From Sporosarcina sp. E16_8 (GTDB lineage Bacteria > Bacillota > Bacilli > Bacillales_A > Planococcaceae), in the NCBI RefSeq assembly GCF_017347095.1, contig NZ_JADPRZ010000004.1:150426-214425 (forward strand): a stretch of DNA of 64,000 nt. The letters run 5' to 3'. The notes beneath the pieces are model-generated. The model worked only from the letters and a program-made list of their open reading frames with translations. It was not told where the DNA came from and made no database searches. Positions within the stretch are counted from its first letter, which is position 1. Each line of letters begins with the position of its first letter. The position numbers and the translations under genes were made by a program. Below, piece by piece: positions 9,673 to 17,237 of this stretch.

Positions 9673-9712
9673 AAAAGCTTCCCACATAGAAAACATAATG
9701 TGGGAAGCTTTT
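9673..9712 (-). terminator. Terminator after gltS
   Basis: A perfect 15-bp stem (9673-9687 with 9698-9712) and 10-nt loop, followed on the minus strand by T-rich sequence, 5 bp beyond the gltS stop. Confidence 0.88.
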
Positions 9713-9717
9713 CGCCA

Positions 9718-10908
9718 TCAATTGAATAGATTTATGGTTGTAATAATAATTGGTATTGCAAACACGTCGATGAGGAACGCACCGACGATCGGAACGACTA
9801 GGAATGCTTTTGTCGAAGGACCGAACCTTTCCGTGACAGCTGCCATATTAGCCATTGCATTAGGAGTAGCACCGAGACCATGTCCTGTAAAACCGGCTAC
9901 CATGATAGCCGCGTCATAGTCTTTCCCAAGCAGACGGAACAAGACGAAAATACCGAAAAGTACGATGAAGACAACTTGGACAAAGACGATAACAAGTAGT
10001 GGAAGTGCCAAATCCGCAACTTCCCACAATTTGATGCTCATTAGTGCCATTGACAGGAAGATTCCTAATGTAACGTCGCTGATTAAGCCAATGCTCTTCA
10101 TGTCGATTACTTTTGGATTAATTTTGTCGACGATATTCCGAACAAGAACAGCAACGAACATTGCGCCTACATAGCCTGGTAGAACAAATCCTGTTGCAGT
10201 TGAAAACAATTCACCCAAATACGTGCCAAGCGCCATACAAAGTGTGATGAGGAAAATTTGCGTGAAAAATGAATCTGTTTGAATTGGCTTTTCATTCTCA
10301 GTAATAGGGTTACCAATCCCATTCTCCGTTTCAGAAGGCTTAAGATTGTGTTTTGTAATAAGATATTTAACGGTAGGACCACCAATAAGACCGCCGGCAA
10401 CAAGTCCAAATGTAGCCGCTGCAACTCCGATTGAAAGAGCTGAATTAATACCTATATCTTCAAGTGTTTGGCCGAATGCAGTAGCGGCTCCGTGTCCGCC
10501 TTCCATTGAAACTGCCCCAGCCATCATTCCGATAAGTGGGTGCAAGTCGAACAAATAAGCCATGGAGACTCCGATAGTGTTTTGTGCAAGCGCTAAAAAT
10601 CCACAAGCCAGCCAGTAGATGACAAGAACCTTCCCGCCAAGTTTAATAAGTTTAAAGCTTGCTCCTAAACCGATTGTCGTAAAGAATGTAAGCATGAATA
10701 AACTTTGTAGGGATGTATCAAGTGTAATTTCTAGCCATCCAAGAGATTTGAGAATGGTCGCTAAAGTGGCGAATAATAATCCACCAACAACGGGGGCAGG
10801 TATACAGAACTTTCGTAAAAAACCAACCTTTTTAATTAAAACCATTCCGAAGGTTAGTAATGCGATGGCAAGGAAAATCGTGGAGACTTGATTAAGAACT
10901 AGCGTCAT
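9718..10908 (-). CDS. gltS: Sodium/glutamate symporter GltS
   Basis: Sodium-coupled glutamate transporter of the ESS family; 396 aa, about 10 TM segments in two inverted halves. Diagnostic stretches include PAPVVGGLLFA, GGHGAATAFGQ and, in the second half, GFTGHGLGATPNAMANM. TAGGAGG precedes the ATG. Its start overlaps the end of hutG by 17 bp, so the two are co-transcribed and probably coupled. With HutG producing glutamate from histidine, import (or exchange) of glutamate in the same operon makes sense. Confidence 0.93.
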   Translation of the reverse strand: MTLVLNQVSTIFLAIALLTFGMVLIKKVGFLRKFCIPAPVVGGLLFATLATILKSLGWLEITLDTSLQSLFMLTFFTTIGLGASFKLIKLGGKVLVIYWLACGFLALAQNTIGVSMAYLFDLHPLIGMMAGAVSMEGGHGAATAFGQTLEDIGINSALSIGVAAATFGLVAGGLIGGPTVKYLITKHNLKPSETENGIGNPITENEKPIQTDSFFTQIFLITLCMALGTYLGELFSTATGFVLPGYVGAMFVAVLVRNIVDKINPKVIDMKSIGLISDVTLGIFLSMALMSIKLWEVADLALPLLVIVFVQVVFIVLFGIFVLFRLLGKDYDAAIMVAGFTGHGLGATPNAMANMAAVTERFGPSTKAFLVVPIVGAFLIDVFAIPIIITTINLFN

Positions 10909-11866
10909 GAATTTTCCCTCCTAAAAATGTTGTAATGGCCTCATTTATTAAGTATGCTCCAAGTTTTACTGTACGATTATTTTCATCCAAAAGAGGATTT
11001 ACTTCCGAAATATCAAACGACAGCGTTTTTTCGTGTGAGGTGACTGTTCGAATAATGGAACGTACAACGGAAGGATCTAGTCCAAATGGCGAAGGGGCAC
11101 TGACACCTGGCGCGAAGGCGGCATTGAGTACATCGGTGCATAAGGTAAGAAAAACAAAGTCATGTTGGTTGATAAATTGTTCAAGAGCTACCGTCAATTT
11201 GTCCATATTTCCGATATGCATATTCTCTTCGTATTCATATTTGACGCCGAGCCTATCGGCTGTCTCAAATAGTTCCTGCGTGTTACCGTATCGCTGAATT
11301 CCGACGACGAAGTAGCTGCTCTGTTCATCATGCTCAAGTATTTGTTTGAACATCGTGCCGGACGACGGTTGTTCGTCGTATGAGCGTAAGTCGAAGTGGG
11401 CATCTATGTTAATAATCCCAAGAGAAGCGTCTTCTCCGATTGATTTTCGGATTCCAAGATAATGACCGTAAGCGGTTTCATGACCGCCACCAAGAATGAT
11501 TGGTGTCATTTTTTTCTCTAGTGCTTTTGCAATTGTGTCGCCCAGTTGTTGTTGGGCTTTTTCTAGGTCAGTACCCATGTACTGAATATTTCCGACATCG
11601 ACAAGCCGCTTACTTACCGGGAATTTCCATGGCAGTTTGGCTAGTTCACTACGCAATGCATCTGGTGCTTGTGCTGCGCCAAGTTGTCCTTTGTTGCGGC
11701 GGACGCCTTCCTCGCTTTCAAAACCGATAATTGCACATGTATCGGGTGATGAAGGTAAATCTTCTAACTCGATAACTTCAACTACTTGGTGGTACCGGAA
11801 ACTCGTTCTATTTTCAATATGATCCGTACGTCCCGACCATATATGAGTATCTACTCTTGTAAGCAA
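10892..11866 (-). CDS. hutG: Formimidoylglutamase (arginase-fold) HutG
   Basis: Manganese hydrolase cleaving N-formimidoyl-L-glutamate to glutamate and formamide, the last step of histidine use. Arginase-family metal motifs are present in order: GGGHETAYGH, NIDAHFDLR, LCTDVLNAAFAPGVSAPSP and SFDISEVNP. The C/T in place of the usual S-x-D serine is as I recall it from Bacillus HutG. I favour the TTG at 11866, which has AAAGGG at good distance; the GTG at 11875 abuts that site. Other hut genes are not in the window. First gene of hutG-gltS, divergent from a LysR regulator. Confidence 0.88.
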   Translation of the reverse strand: MLTRVDTHIWSGRTDHIENRTSFRYHQVVEVIELEDLPSSPDTCAIIGFESEEGVRRNKGQLGAAQAPDALRSELAKLPWKFPVSKRLVDVGNIQYMGTDLEKAQQQLGDTIAKALEKKMTPIILGGGHETAYGHYLGIRKSIGEDASLGIINIDAHFDLRSYDEQPSSGTMFKQILEHDEQSSYFVVGIQRYGNTQELFETADRLGVKYEYEENMHIGNMDKLTVALEQFINQHDFVFLTLCTDVLNAAFAPGVSAPSPFGLDPSVVRSIIRTVTSHEKTLSFDISEVNPLLDENNRTVKLGAYLINEAITTFLGGKIHDASS

Positions 11867-11910
11867 TTGCTTCACCCTTTCTGAACTTTCAGTTACAACT
11901 TCACTAATTT

Positions 11911-11916
11911 ATTATA
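11911..11916 (-). promoter_or_regulatory. -10 box for hutG-gltS
   Basis: On the minus strand this reads TATAAT, about 45 bp before the hutG start. No good -35 lies at 16-18 bp, consistent with a promoter that needs an activator such as the divergent LysR protein. Confidence 0.5.
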
Positions 11917-11961
11917 AAGCACCTGATTTATAATTTCTAATATATAATTACTATATATTTA

Positions 11962-11981
11962 TAGCCTTAAACTATAGGCTA
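11962..11981. promoter_or_regulatory. LysR-type operator, dyad TAGCCT-N8-AGGCTA
   Basis: A perfect 6-bp inverted repeat with T and A at the ends of an interrupted dyad, as in LysR boxes. It lies between the hutG promoter and the regulator's ribosome site, so it could serve autoregulation and activation of hutG. Confidence 0.55.
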
Positions 11982-12000
11982 GGGGGGAGTGACAATCAGT

Positions 12001-12903
12001 ATGGACCTAAAACAGTTAAACTATTTCGTTTCAGTCGTTGATCATATGAGTTTTTCAAAAGCGGCGGAGAAGCTACATATCTCTCAACCGTCATTAAGCA
12101 ACGCCATAAAAAACTTGGAGAGGGAATTGGGGTTTCAAATTATTGAACGTAACACGAGAAATAGTAGGCTAACGGAAGCGGGAGAGGTTTTATACGATAG
12201 AGCGATTCATCTTTTATCAGAAATGTCGATTGTGAAAAAGGAAATGGAAGAGGTAAGGCTCATTGGAAAAGGGGAACTCCAAATCGGCATGATAGAGTCG
12301 GTGAAGTATTGGATACCGAAAGTGATTTTACGATACAACGAAAGTTTTTCCGAGATGAATATTCGATTGACGGAAGTATTAGGTGGTGACGATGTAAAGA
12401 ATTCGTTGAGGAAGTATGAAACACATGCCATCATCACGAACCAGCAAATTAAAGAAGAGGATATAGAAGCCGTCCCGTTGTACAAGGAAAAACTTGTACT
12501 GGTCGTTCATGAAAGTCACCTAATGGCGGGAAGGGAATCAATAACGCTTAAAGAATTGGAGAATGAGCAATTCATCATTAGTACCGAGGGGTTTCAGACA
12601 AGGGAAGACATCTTACATGCTTTTGCATTGGACAATACGGCGCCTACAATTAAATATGAAATTGAGCGTTTCGAAACGGCACTAAGTTTAGTCAGTGAAA
12701 ATTTAGGCATTGCACTTATTCCCGAAAATTACTTACAAGGGCCACATGACTTTTCAATCGTCAGTAAAGTAATCGATTCTTCTGCGCTGGAGAGAACCGT
12801 GTATTTGACGTACATGAAAGATCGGTATGTGTCGCCTTCAATAAAAGCGTTTATAACGGAAGTTGAGAACTTTTTTATATACAAGGATACGTCTGTTGTT
12901 TAA
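12001..12903 (+). CDS. LysR-family regulator of hutG-gltS (inferred target)
   Basis: Transcription regulator of 300 aa with the standard layout. An N-terminal winged HTH (MDLKQLNYFVSVVDHMSFSKAAEKLHISQPSLSNAIKNLE) is followed by an effector-binding domain of the periplasmic-binding fold. The ATG at 12001 fits the family's usual start; a GTG at 11989 lies inside the G-rich ribosome site. It is divergent from hutG-gltS across about 130 bp with a dyad operator, so it probably controls that operon. The ligand is unknown; a histidine breakdown product or glutamate are reasonable guesses. Confidence 0.9.
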   Translation: MDLKQLNYFVSVVDHMSFSKAAEKLHISQPSLSNAIKNLERELGFQIIERNTRNSRLTEAGEVLYDRAIHLLSEMSIVKKEMEEVRLIGKGELQIGMIESVKYWIPKVILRYNESFSEMNIRLTEVLGGDDVKNSLRKYETHAIITNQQIKEEDIEAVPLYKEKLVLVVHESHLMAGRESITLKELENEQFIISTEGFQTREDILHAFALDNTAPTIKYEIERFETALSLVSENLGIALIPENYLQGPHDFSIVSKVIDSSALERTVYLTYMKDRYVSPSIKAFITEVENFFIYKDTSVV

Positions 12904-12950
12904 CCATTTATTTTCATAAAAGAATGGTGAGAAGGGAGCGATGACCTTCG

Positions 12951-13113
12951 TTTTCACTTGAATATTTTCGGCCCGCTTGCGGCTAACTATTCATGATAGA
13001 TTTACTGAGGGGACTAGTGTGGCTAGAAGTGACTCCGTCACTCTAGCCACAACATTTCAGTAATACTGTTGCAAATAGTTGCCTGTCGCGTTCCTACGAT
13101 GTTCAAGTGAAAA
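12951..13113. repeat. 163-bp nested palindromic element
   Basis: The ends are a perfect 12-bp inverted repeat (TTTTCACTTGAA, 12951-12962, with 13102-13113). Inside are nested pairs: AACTATT (12985-12991) with AATAGTT (13074-13080), flanked by GGC/GCC; TTACTGA (13002-13008) with TCAGTAA (13057-13063); and a central hairpin GTGGCTA...TAGCCAC (13019-13050) with inner AGTGAC/GTCACT. No reading frame is supported. It could be a structured RNA or a small non-autonomous palindromic element. Confidence 0.7.
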
Positions 13114-13163
13114 ATGCAGTTGTTTTTGAAAAAAAGAGTAGATAACTTTCTATAGAGAGGGTA

Positions 13164-13191
13164 AGTGCCCGAAGATGCAATTTCGGGCACT
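13164..13191. other. Hairpin A with loop GATGCAAT
   Basis: A perfect 10-bp stem AGTGCCCGAA/TTCGGGCACT with an 8-nt loop at 13174-13181. No U-tract follows on either strand. The loop is the exact reverse complement of the loop of the hairpin at 13315-13342. Confidence 0.65.
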
Positions 13192-13314
13192 CTTGCACGT
13201 TTTATAATGTGCTTCTTGCTTACTTTTAGTAAAGAGTATGCATCTAATCACGTGAAGACTATTAGAGAGTGGCACTTCTTTAATAAAAAGTGAGAAAACC
13301 TTATAGAAATTTTC

Positions 13315-13346
13315 AGCTGCCAAAATTGCATCTTTGGCGGCTTTTC
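13315..13346 (+). other. Hairpin B with loop ATTGCATC, terminator-like
   Basis: A 10-bp stem AGCTGCCAAA/TTTGGCGGCT (one G-T pair), 8-nt loop at 13325-13332, followed by TTTTC on the plus strand. No gene lies directly upstream. Its loop is complementary to that of hairpin A over all 8 nt. Confidence 0.6.
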
Positions 13347-13441
13347 TCCAGGTTAGAAGCCCTCTATTCTTTCGTCCCAAAAGGCTCAAGCACTACATGT
13401 ATGTATGAATTTGGAGCGCGACGGATGAAGGTTCACCATGT

Positions 13442-13509
13442 GATTACCGAAAAAATGTGTGGGGGTGCGACAAAGTCGCACCCCCACACATCCAGCCATC
13501 TCGGTAATC
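13442..13509. repeat. Two-level palindrome, 16-bp inner and 9-bp outer stems
   Basis: The inner stem runs from 13456 to 13471 and pairs perfectly with 13475-13490 across the loop AAA; it is G-rich on the left and C-rich on the right. The outer stem GATTACCGA (13442-13450) pairs with TCGGTAATC (13501-13509). It ends about 80 bp downstream of the stop of the AIM24 gene. There is no U-tract. Confidence 0.7.
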
Positions 13510-13588
13510 GTATAGAAGTCATTCAATCCAAAGCAAATAAAGTCATCTATACACGTAGTGCCCAGTGTTCGGTAGTGAAATTAACTAG

Positions 13589-14386
13589 TTATTTCCCACC
13601 TAACATATTGAACAAACCACCTGCAATACTACCTTCATCACGTGAACCTCCACCAGGTGTTTGCGGTGCAGCTGCAAAGACACGGCTAGCGAGTCTAGAA
13701 AATGGAAGTGATTGAATCCAAACAGTTCCAGGTCCCTTCAATGTCGCGAAAAAGAGCCCTTCGCCGCCAAATAATGCTGTTTTTACGCCTTTCACCATTT
13801 CGATGTTGTAATTTACGTTGTGCGTCATCGCCACGAGACATCCCGTGTCAACACGTAATATTTCTCCCGGTCGTAGCCTTTTTTCGATAATCGTGCCTCC
13901 AGCGTGGATGAACGTCATGCCATCGCCCTCGAGTTTCTGCATGATAAACCCTTCACCACCGAAAAAGCCGGTACCCAGTTTACGTTGAAATTCGATTCCA
14001 ACAGACACGCCTTTTGCGGCAGCAAGAAAGGCATCTTTTTGGCAGATAATTTTGCCGTTATGCTCACTTAAATCCATCGGGATGATTTTACCAGGGTAAG
14101 GAGATGCGAAAGAGACATGCTTTTTGCCTGCCCCCGTATTCGTGAATGTTGTCATGAATAAACTTTCCCCAGTCAACATTCGTTTTCCGGCGCCCATCAG
14201 TTTGCCCATAATTCCCCCGCCTGAAGAGCCGGACCCGTCACCGAAGATTGTTTCCATTTCGATACCGTCTTCCATCATCATCAGAGCCCCTGCTTCCGCT
14301 ACTACCGTCTCTTTAGGATCAAGCTCGACTTCTACAAACTGCATATCATCGCCATGTATTTTGTAATCGATTTCGTGATTGTTCAT
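13589..14386 (-). CDS. AIM24 / TIGR00266 family protein
   Basis: 265-aa protein of the AIM24 (TIGR00266) family, a Gly-rich beta fold of unknown biochemical role in bacteria. Visible family features are the early [24 protein letters not shown], a Gly/Ser loop [10 protein letters not shown], the mid-protein [10 protein letters not shown] and [19 protein letters not shown], and a Gly-rich tail before the stop. The ATG at 14386 is chosen because GGAGG lies about 11 nt upstream; the frame extends to 14428 without a better site. It follows the TetR gene on the same strand by about 95 bp. A second, shorter AIM24 protein is at 23347. Confidence 0.85.
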   Translation of the reverse strand: MNNHEIDYKIHGDDMQFVEVELDPKETVVAEAGALMMMEDGIEMETIFGDGSGSSGGGIMGKLMGAGKRMLTGESLFMTTFTNTGAGKKHVSFASPYPGKIIPMDLSEHNGKIICQKDAFLAAAKGVSVGIEFQRKLGTGFFGGEGFIMQKLEGDGMTFIHAGGTIIEKRLRPGEILRVDTGCLVAMTHNVNYNIEMVKGVKTALFGGEGLFFATLKGPGTVWIQSLPFSRLASRVFAAAPQTPGGGSRDEGSIAGGLFNMLGGK

Positions 14387-14480
14387 CTTGTTACGTTCCT
14401 CCCTTAGAAAAAATAGTCTACTACCCAATCATACGAAATAGAGTGGAGAAAGTTTCAACAAGTATAAAGAAAAACTGTAA

Positions 14481-15365
14481 CTAATCGAGTGTGTCGACAT
14501 AACGCCAAACTTTGTAAGCCAGCTCTTGAGCTTCAGGTTCATTGGAGAATCCTTTGAAAGTCTCCCGGAACGAGCGGACGATGGACTCGAGTACGAATAT
14601 TCGTGGACACTCAGAGCGAAGTTCTTCCAATAGGAATTGAATATATTGTTTGCCAGCGGGAAGAGCATCATCCACGAGCGAATCCGAAAATCCTGCAAGA
14701 CGTTCGAGCAATTGTTCCTTTGTTTCTGTTTGATCTTCTACATCCCCGCTTAATTTGGAAAATACATCTTCAGTGAAAAATGCATCTTTTGTGCTAATCA
14801 TACCCGGCATGATGGAATCGATTCTACGTAGTAAGAAAGTGACGAGTTTCAAGGAGTCCATTTCCTCTTTGGAAACGGCTGACCAAGCATGAAGTATTTG
14901 CTGCATCATTCCGAATAGCATAACGGCGCAATCAGCAGCATAGGGCACTGCATCTTTGCCATAGACGTCCACCAGTCTTCTTGTTAGCCAAGAAAACTCG
15001 GCTAAAAGCATGTTCTTGATGAAACCACGCAAGTCGCTATCTCCCGAATGGAAGACAGCCTCAAAAATGGGCAACAAATTATGTTCGCGATTCAAGTGCA
15101 TACGTATTAAAATTTGCTCAACCAAAATGTTCTTATCGGACAAGTTTTGTCCGATAAGCAATTCATGCCTTCTCACAGTCGTTTCATCATGTGCATGTTC
15201 GAGTATCGCTTTGAGACATTCGTTCTTGGATGAAAAGTAATTATAGAATGTTCCTTTCGAAATGTTGGACTCGTCTAATATGTCTTGAACAGACGTGGTG
15301 GAGAACCCTTTATCTATAAAAAGTCGTTGTGCTGTCAATAAAACCTGGCGTTTACGATCGTTCAT
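14481..15365 (-). CDS. TetR/AcrR-family repressor of the adjacent DHA2 efflux pump
   Basis: 294-aa TetR-family repressor, long for the family (usual 190-220). The N-terminal HTH is clear: RQVLLTAQRLFIDKGFSTTSVQDILDESNISKGTFYNYFSSKNECL. The rest is a large alpha-helical ligand domain. The ATG at 15365 has AAAGGTG at good spacing. It is divergent from an MFS drug exporter, and both promoters carry the same 15-bp dyad immediately downstream of the -10. This is the usual design for self-repression plus pump repression relieved by the pump's substrate (inference). Confidence 0.9.
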   Translation of the reverse strand: MNDRKRQVLLTAQRLFIDKGFSTTSVQDILDESNISKGTFYNYFSSKNECLKAILEHAHDETTVRRHELLIGQNLSDKNILVEQILIRMHLNREHNLLPIFEAVFHSGDSDLRGFIKNMLLAEFSWLTRRLVDVYGKDAVPYAADCAVMLFGMMQQILHAWSAVSKEEMDSLKLVTFLLRRIDSIMPGMISTKDAFFTEDVFSKLSGDVEDQTETKEQLLERLAGFSDSLVDDALPAGKQYIQFLLEELRSECPRIFVLESIVRSFRETFKGFSNEPEAQELAYKVWRYVDTLD

Positions 15366-15421
15366 ATAATCACCTTTATTCTGTATTTTGTTGGTCTTTT
15401 CTTGAAGTGGGAAATTCAATT

Positions 15422-15436
15422 TGTACTAGTGGTACA
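15422..15436. promoter_or_regulatory. TetR operator 1, TGTACTAGTGGTACA
   Basis: A 5-bp dyad TGTAC-N5-GTACA lying just downstream of the regulator gene's own -10. Its arms are identical to those of operator 2 at 15549-15563, and the two sites match at 13 of 15 positions. Confidence 0.8.
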
Positions 15437-15441
15437 TTTAT

Positions 15442-15470
15442 ATGTTATCCCTAAAATGTTGTTATATCAA
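15442..15470 (-). promoter_or_regulatory. SigA promoter of the TetR gene
   Basis: On the minus strand TTGATA, 17 bp, TAACAT. The -10 ends 6 bp before operator 1, so bound repressor would block initiation or early elongation. Confidence 0.65.
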
Positions 15471-15490
15471 TGAAATAAAGTTTATTTATA

Positions 15491-15504
15491 TGAAAGCGTT
15501 TTCG
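15491..15504. promoter_or_regulatory. cre-like site upstream of the DHA2 pump
   Basis: TGAAAGCGTTTTCG matches the cre consensus except for the final A. It lies just upstream of the pump's -35 region. Confidence 0.35.
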
Positions 15505-15529
15505 TAGGTTGCATGTTTTGGACTATCGG

Positions 15530-15535
15530 TATAAT
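15530..15535 (+). promoter_or_regulatory. -10 box of the DHA2 pump gene
   Basis: A perfect TATAAT 65 bp upstream of the start codon. The best -35 is weak (GGTTGC at 17 bp). Operator 2 begins 13 bp downstream. Confidence 0.6.
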
Positions 15536-15548
15536 ATATTGAACATGA

Positions 15549-15563
15549 TGTACTAAGGGTACA
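15549..15563. promoter_or_regulatory. TetR operator 2, TGTACTAAGGGTACA
   Basis: Same TGTAC-N5-GTACA dyad as operator 1, placed at about +8 of the predicted pump transcript. Confidence 0.8.
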
Positions 15564-15600
15564 AATTCTATACGTTACGTATTAAATAGGAGGAAGTAAT

Positions 15601-17127
15601 ATGGATATTGAAAAAATGCAAGAAAAACCGCCCTATGGCATGATAGCCATCCTGTTTATAGGTGCATTTGTGGCTTTATTAAATAATACATTGTTGAACG
15701 TTGCATTGCCGACAATTATGGTTGAGTTCGATATAAAACCATCAGTTGTCCAATGGCTGACGACTGGATATATGCTTATTAACGGTATTTTAATCCCGGC
15801 AAGTGCATTCTTCATTCAAAAATTCACAAATAGGAGATTGTTCTTAACGGCTATGGTGCTGTTTACTCTAGGGACACTTCTTGCAATGCTTGCACCATCA
15901 TTTGGTGTACTTGTTGCTGCTCGGATGGTTCAAGCGTGTGGATCTGCCATGATGATGCCGCTCCTTATGAACGTTATGCTGACGGCATTTCCAATTGAGC
16001 GCAGGGGAACTGCAATGGGGATATTTGGTCTTGTAATGATTACAGCGCCAGCGATAGGTCCAACTTTGTCAGGTTGGGTAATCGAGCATTATACATGGCG
16101 TACACTTTTTGGTATCGTTTTACCGTTTTCAATTTTGACGCTCATTTACGCCTTCTTTAAATTGCGTAACATTACACCGAATCGTGACATGAAATTAGAT
16201 GTATTTTCGCTAGTTTTGTCTAGTGTTGGTTTTGGCGGACTCCTTTACGGATTCAGTTCGGCGGGAGATCCGGATAAAGGTTGGGATTCGCCACTTGTCT
16301 ATGGAACAATCATTATTGGTACGATTGCACTAGTAACGTTCATCGTGCGTCAATTGCGTATGGATGACCCAATGTTGGATTTCAAGATTTATAAACATCC
16401 AATGTTCGCCTTATCGTCTGCCATCTCAATCGTACTATCGATTGCAATGTTTTCCGGCATGATTCTTACGCCCCTTTATGTCCAGACAATACGGGGAATT
16501 TCACCGTTCCATTCAGGATTACTTATGCTTCCAGGTGCGATTGTCATGGGGCTTATGTCGCCGATTACAGGTCGCTTATTCGATAAGTACGGTGCAAGGA
16601 TTTTGGCGATCATCGGGCTTACAATCACTGTCATTTCGACATTCTATTTAAGTAGACTAGGCATGGAGTCCGGCTATTATTACATCATGTGGATTTATAC
16701 GATTCGCATGTTTGGGATTTCGATGGTGATGATGCCAGTTATGACGAACGGATTGAATCAGTTGCCGATGATCTCGAATCCGCACGGTACGGCAATGAAC
16801 AATACGTTGCAGCAAGTGTCCGGTGCAATTGGGTCCGCGATACTGTTAACGATTATGACGAAGCGGATGGAATCAACCGGCGCGGAGTTATTTGCAGAAG
16901 TCCAGGTATCAGGGAATGCTCCGTCGACCGCTGAGGGGCTTGCAAAGTTAAAGGAACAACTGGAAGCACAAGCGATGCTTGACGGAATTAGTTTTTCGTT
17001 TTTCATCTCGACAATTGTTGCGATTGTTGCCTTGGCACTGTCTCTCTTCATGAAACGTGTAGCTCTACCAACTAATGACAAATCATTTACTAAGTCCGAG
17101 GAAATTGAAAAATTAGCAAAAGATTAA
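15601..17127 (+). CDS. DHA2-family (14-TM) MFS drug efflux transporter
   Basis: Proton-driven multidrug exporter of the EmrB/QacA/LmrB type; 508 aa with 14 predicted TM helices. Seen: motif of TM1 LNNTLLNVALPTIM, motif A-like loop after TM2, QACGSAMMMPLLMNVM and the motif C-like GLVMITAPAIGPTLSGW in TM5. AGGAGG precedes the ATG. It is divergent from its presumed TetR repressor. The substrates cannot be predicted; related pumps expel lincosamides, dyes or bile-like compounds. Confidence 0.93.
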   Translation: MDIEKMQEKPPYGMIAILFIGAFVALLNNTLLNVALPTIMVEFDIKPSVVQWLTTGYMLINGILIPASAFFIQKFTNRRLFLTAMVLFTLGTLLAMLAPSFGVLVAARMVQACGSAMMMPLLMNVMLTAFPIERRGTAMGIFGLVMITAPAIGPTLSGWVIEHYTWRTLFGIVLPFSILTLIYAFFKLRNITPNRDMKLDVFSLVLSSVGFGGLLYGFSSAGDPDKGWDSPLVYGTIIIGTIALVTFIVRQLRMDDPMLDFKIYKHPMFALSSAISIVLSIAMFSGMILTPLYVQTIRGISPFHSGLLMLPGAIVMGLMSPITGRLFDKYGARILAIIGLTITVISTFYLSRLGMESGYYYIMWIYTIRMFGISMVMMPVMTNGLNQLPMISNPHGTAMNNTLQQVSGAIGSAILLTIMTKRMESTGAELFAEVQVSGNAPSTAEGLAKLKEQLEAQAMLDGISFSFFISTIVAIVALALSLFMKRVALPTNDKSFTKSEEIEKLAKD

Positions 17128-17133
17128 AGAATG

Positions 17134-17174
17134 CTCTGCATGGGTATATATATATACCACTGCGGAGTTTTTTT
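17134..17174 (+). terminator. Terminator after the DHA2 pump
   Basis: Stem CTCTGCA/TGCGGAG with inner GGTATATA/TATATACC, followed by seven T. Confidence 0.88.
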
Positions 17175-17237
17175 GTTTCTGTTACTATTGAGTGTGAGGT
17201 AAATATTAATAACGTATAATTGTAAGGACGTGGGAAA

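Noticed and set aside
13150..13389. 79-codon minus-strand ORF starting at TTG in the structured gap
   Set aside because: No ribosome site, and its codons simply run through the two hairpins; the sequence is better explained by structure than by coding.
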